DNA of 5,652 nt, taken from the NCBI GenBank assembly GCA_913041095.1, contig CAJWIB010000189.1, positions 1 to 5,652 on the forward strand, given 5' to 3'. The translations under genes and the position numbers were made by a program. Shown piece after piece: positions 4,948 to 5,652 of this stretch (positions are counted from its first letter, which is position 1; the number at the start of each line of letters is the position of its first letter). Under the pieces are notes generated by a model that saw only the letters and a program-made list of their open reading frames with translations, made no database searches and had not been told where the DNA came from. This DNA is from an uncultured Rhodospirillaceae bacterium (GTDB lineage: Bacteria > Pseudomonadota > Alphaproteobacteria > Rhodospirillales > UBA2165).

Positions 4948-5652
4948 TTATTCTCCAGTCTGCGGAGCGACGTCACCGATATCATCTACCAGTGCATGCA
5001 CTTCGCTGTCAGGCACGGTTGACATTTCCATCTTGAAAGCAAGGAACCACATCATAGCTACACCAAGTAGCCAGAAGAGGATTTGCCAAGCCCAAATTGA
5101 TGGAATACCAAAAGTCCAGCCATCGACGCCAGCATTCGGCGCACCGAATATGTCGTTGCCGATAACAGCACCAGGGCCAACACCGAAGAACAACCAAGCG
5201 ATAGCGACTGCCCATGCCCATGGCACCAGACCTTTTTTCTCTGGTGACAAGGATGCATGTTCACGCAGGAAGTTGTGATACTTCATGCGATGTGAGCGAG
5301 ATTCGTCATCTTGTGTCATAGCGGAAATTGGCAGGCAGAAGATAAGGTTGAAGAAAATACCCCAACCTGCGGAATGCATCGTCCACGGCCAGCGACCCCA
5401 TGGCAACGCGCCGCCAAAGAGTTTTTGACCAATGGTTTCCGTCATGATCACCGCCACCAAGCCTGCTGCCAGACCCCAAGTCGCACCCTGACGGGTGATC
5501 CATGGGAACCAGGTTACGCCAGCCAAGCTCGGCCACATCTGGAAGCCAAAGGCCACCGCCAGACCACCCAGTAGCACGAGGGCGTCTCTGGAGAAGGTTG
5601 CTACCAATAATGCAGAAAACACGATGAAGGCAACACCAATCCGACCCCAAAG
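4948..5652 (-). CDS. Sodium:solute symporter (SSS/SLC5 family), C-terminal part, cut by the window edge
   Basis: This is the last 234 codons of a leftward gene that enters from the right edge; the frame is open through to base 5652. The inferred first visible residues are LWGRIGVAFIVFSALL. About six membrane helices can be seen. They include a glycine-rich helix ALVLLGGLAVAFGFQ, ATWGLAAGLVAVIM, AGWGIFFNLIFCLP, VPWAWAVAIAWLFFG and the final IWAWQILFWLLGVAMMWFLA, followed by a charged cytoplasmic tail (MEMSTVPDSEV). The pattern and helix spacing fit the C-terminal half of SSS transporters, which couple sodium entry to uptake of acetate, proline, pantothenate or similar solutes. The sodium-site and substrate residues lie mostly outside the window, so the substrate cannot be named. 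A GTG at 5622 is an internal valine codon, not a start. Confidence 0.82.
   Translation of the reverse strand, partial: LWGRIGVAFIVFSALLVATFSRDALVLLGGLAVAFGFQMWPSLAGVTWFPWITRQGATWGLAAGLVAVIMTETIGQKLFGGALPWGRWPWTMHSAGWGIFFNLIFCLPISAMTQDDESRSHRMKYHNFLREHASLSPEKKGLVPWAWAVAIAWLFFGVGPGAVIGNDIFGAPNAGVDGWTFGIPSIWAWQILFWLLGVAMMWFLAFKMEMSTVPDSEVHALVDDIGDVAPQTGE

Noticed and set aside
5306..5650. Alternative minus-strand and plus-strand open frames over the symporter region
   Set aside because: They are Trp/Cys/Arg-rich shadow frames. The symporter frame shows regular membrane helices and runs unbroken to the window edge.

Overview
The window looks like an ordinary chromosomal stretch from a proteobacterium, most likely a marine-type alphaproteobacterium. 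That is inferred from the protein style, moderate GC content and mixed ATG/TTG starts; no rRNA or marker gene is present to settle it. There is no phage, CRISPR, tRNA, rRNA or intact insertion sequence. Both edges cut genes: a crotonase-family gene on the left and a sodium:solute symporter gene on the right.

Layout, left to right. (1) The N-terminal third of an enoyl-CoA hydratase/isomerase family gene runs leftwards out of the window (1-328, minus). (2) A 236-bp AT-rich divergent intergenic region holds a candidate promoter and an imperfect dyad. (3) A CBS-pair plus DUF294 nucleotidyltransferase-like protein follows (565-2022, plus). (4) A short convergent gap holds a terminator-like hairpin and a small palindromic repeat. 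(5) A DEDDh 3'-5' exonuclease with a predicted two-helix membrane anchor is next (2133-3077, minus). (6) A decayed gene (3164-3650, plus) has three reconstructable frame lesions, including a 10-bp tandem duplication. (7) A 66-residue small membrane protein is encoded at 3703-3903 (plus). (8) A 78-bp inverted-repeat element lies at 3901-3978. (9) A minus-strand block, in order of transcription, has the C-terminal part of an SSS-family sodium:solute symporter, a strong intrinsic terminator, a 77-residue two-helix membrane protein and a membrane-anchored TPR protein.

How the genes may work together. The CBS-DUF294 protein and the DnaQ-like exonuclease are a pair I recall seeing near sodium:solute (acetate-type) symporters in other proteobacteria; this could not be checked here. 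A working hypothesis is that the ligand-sensing CBS/nucleotidyltransferase-like protein and the membrane-tethered exonuclease regulate or respond to solute uptake by the symporter. The 77-aa protein and the TPR protein probably form a short operon downstream of the symporter. The most unusual features are the multiply frameshifted gene and the near-perfect inverted-repeat element abutting the stop codon of the 66-aa gene.
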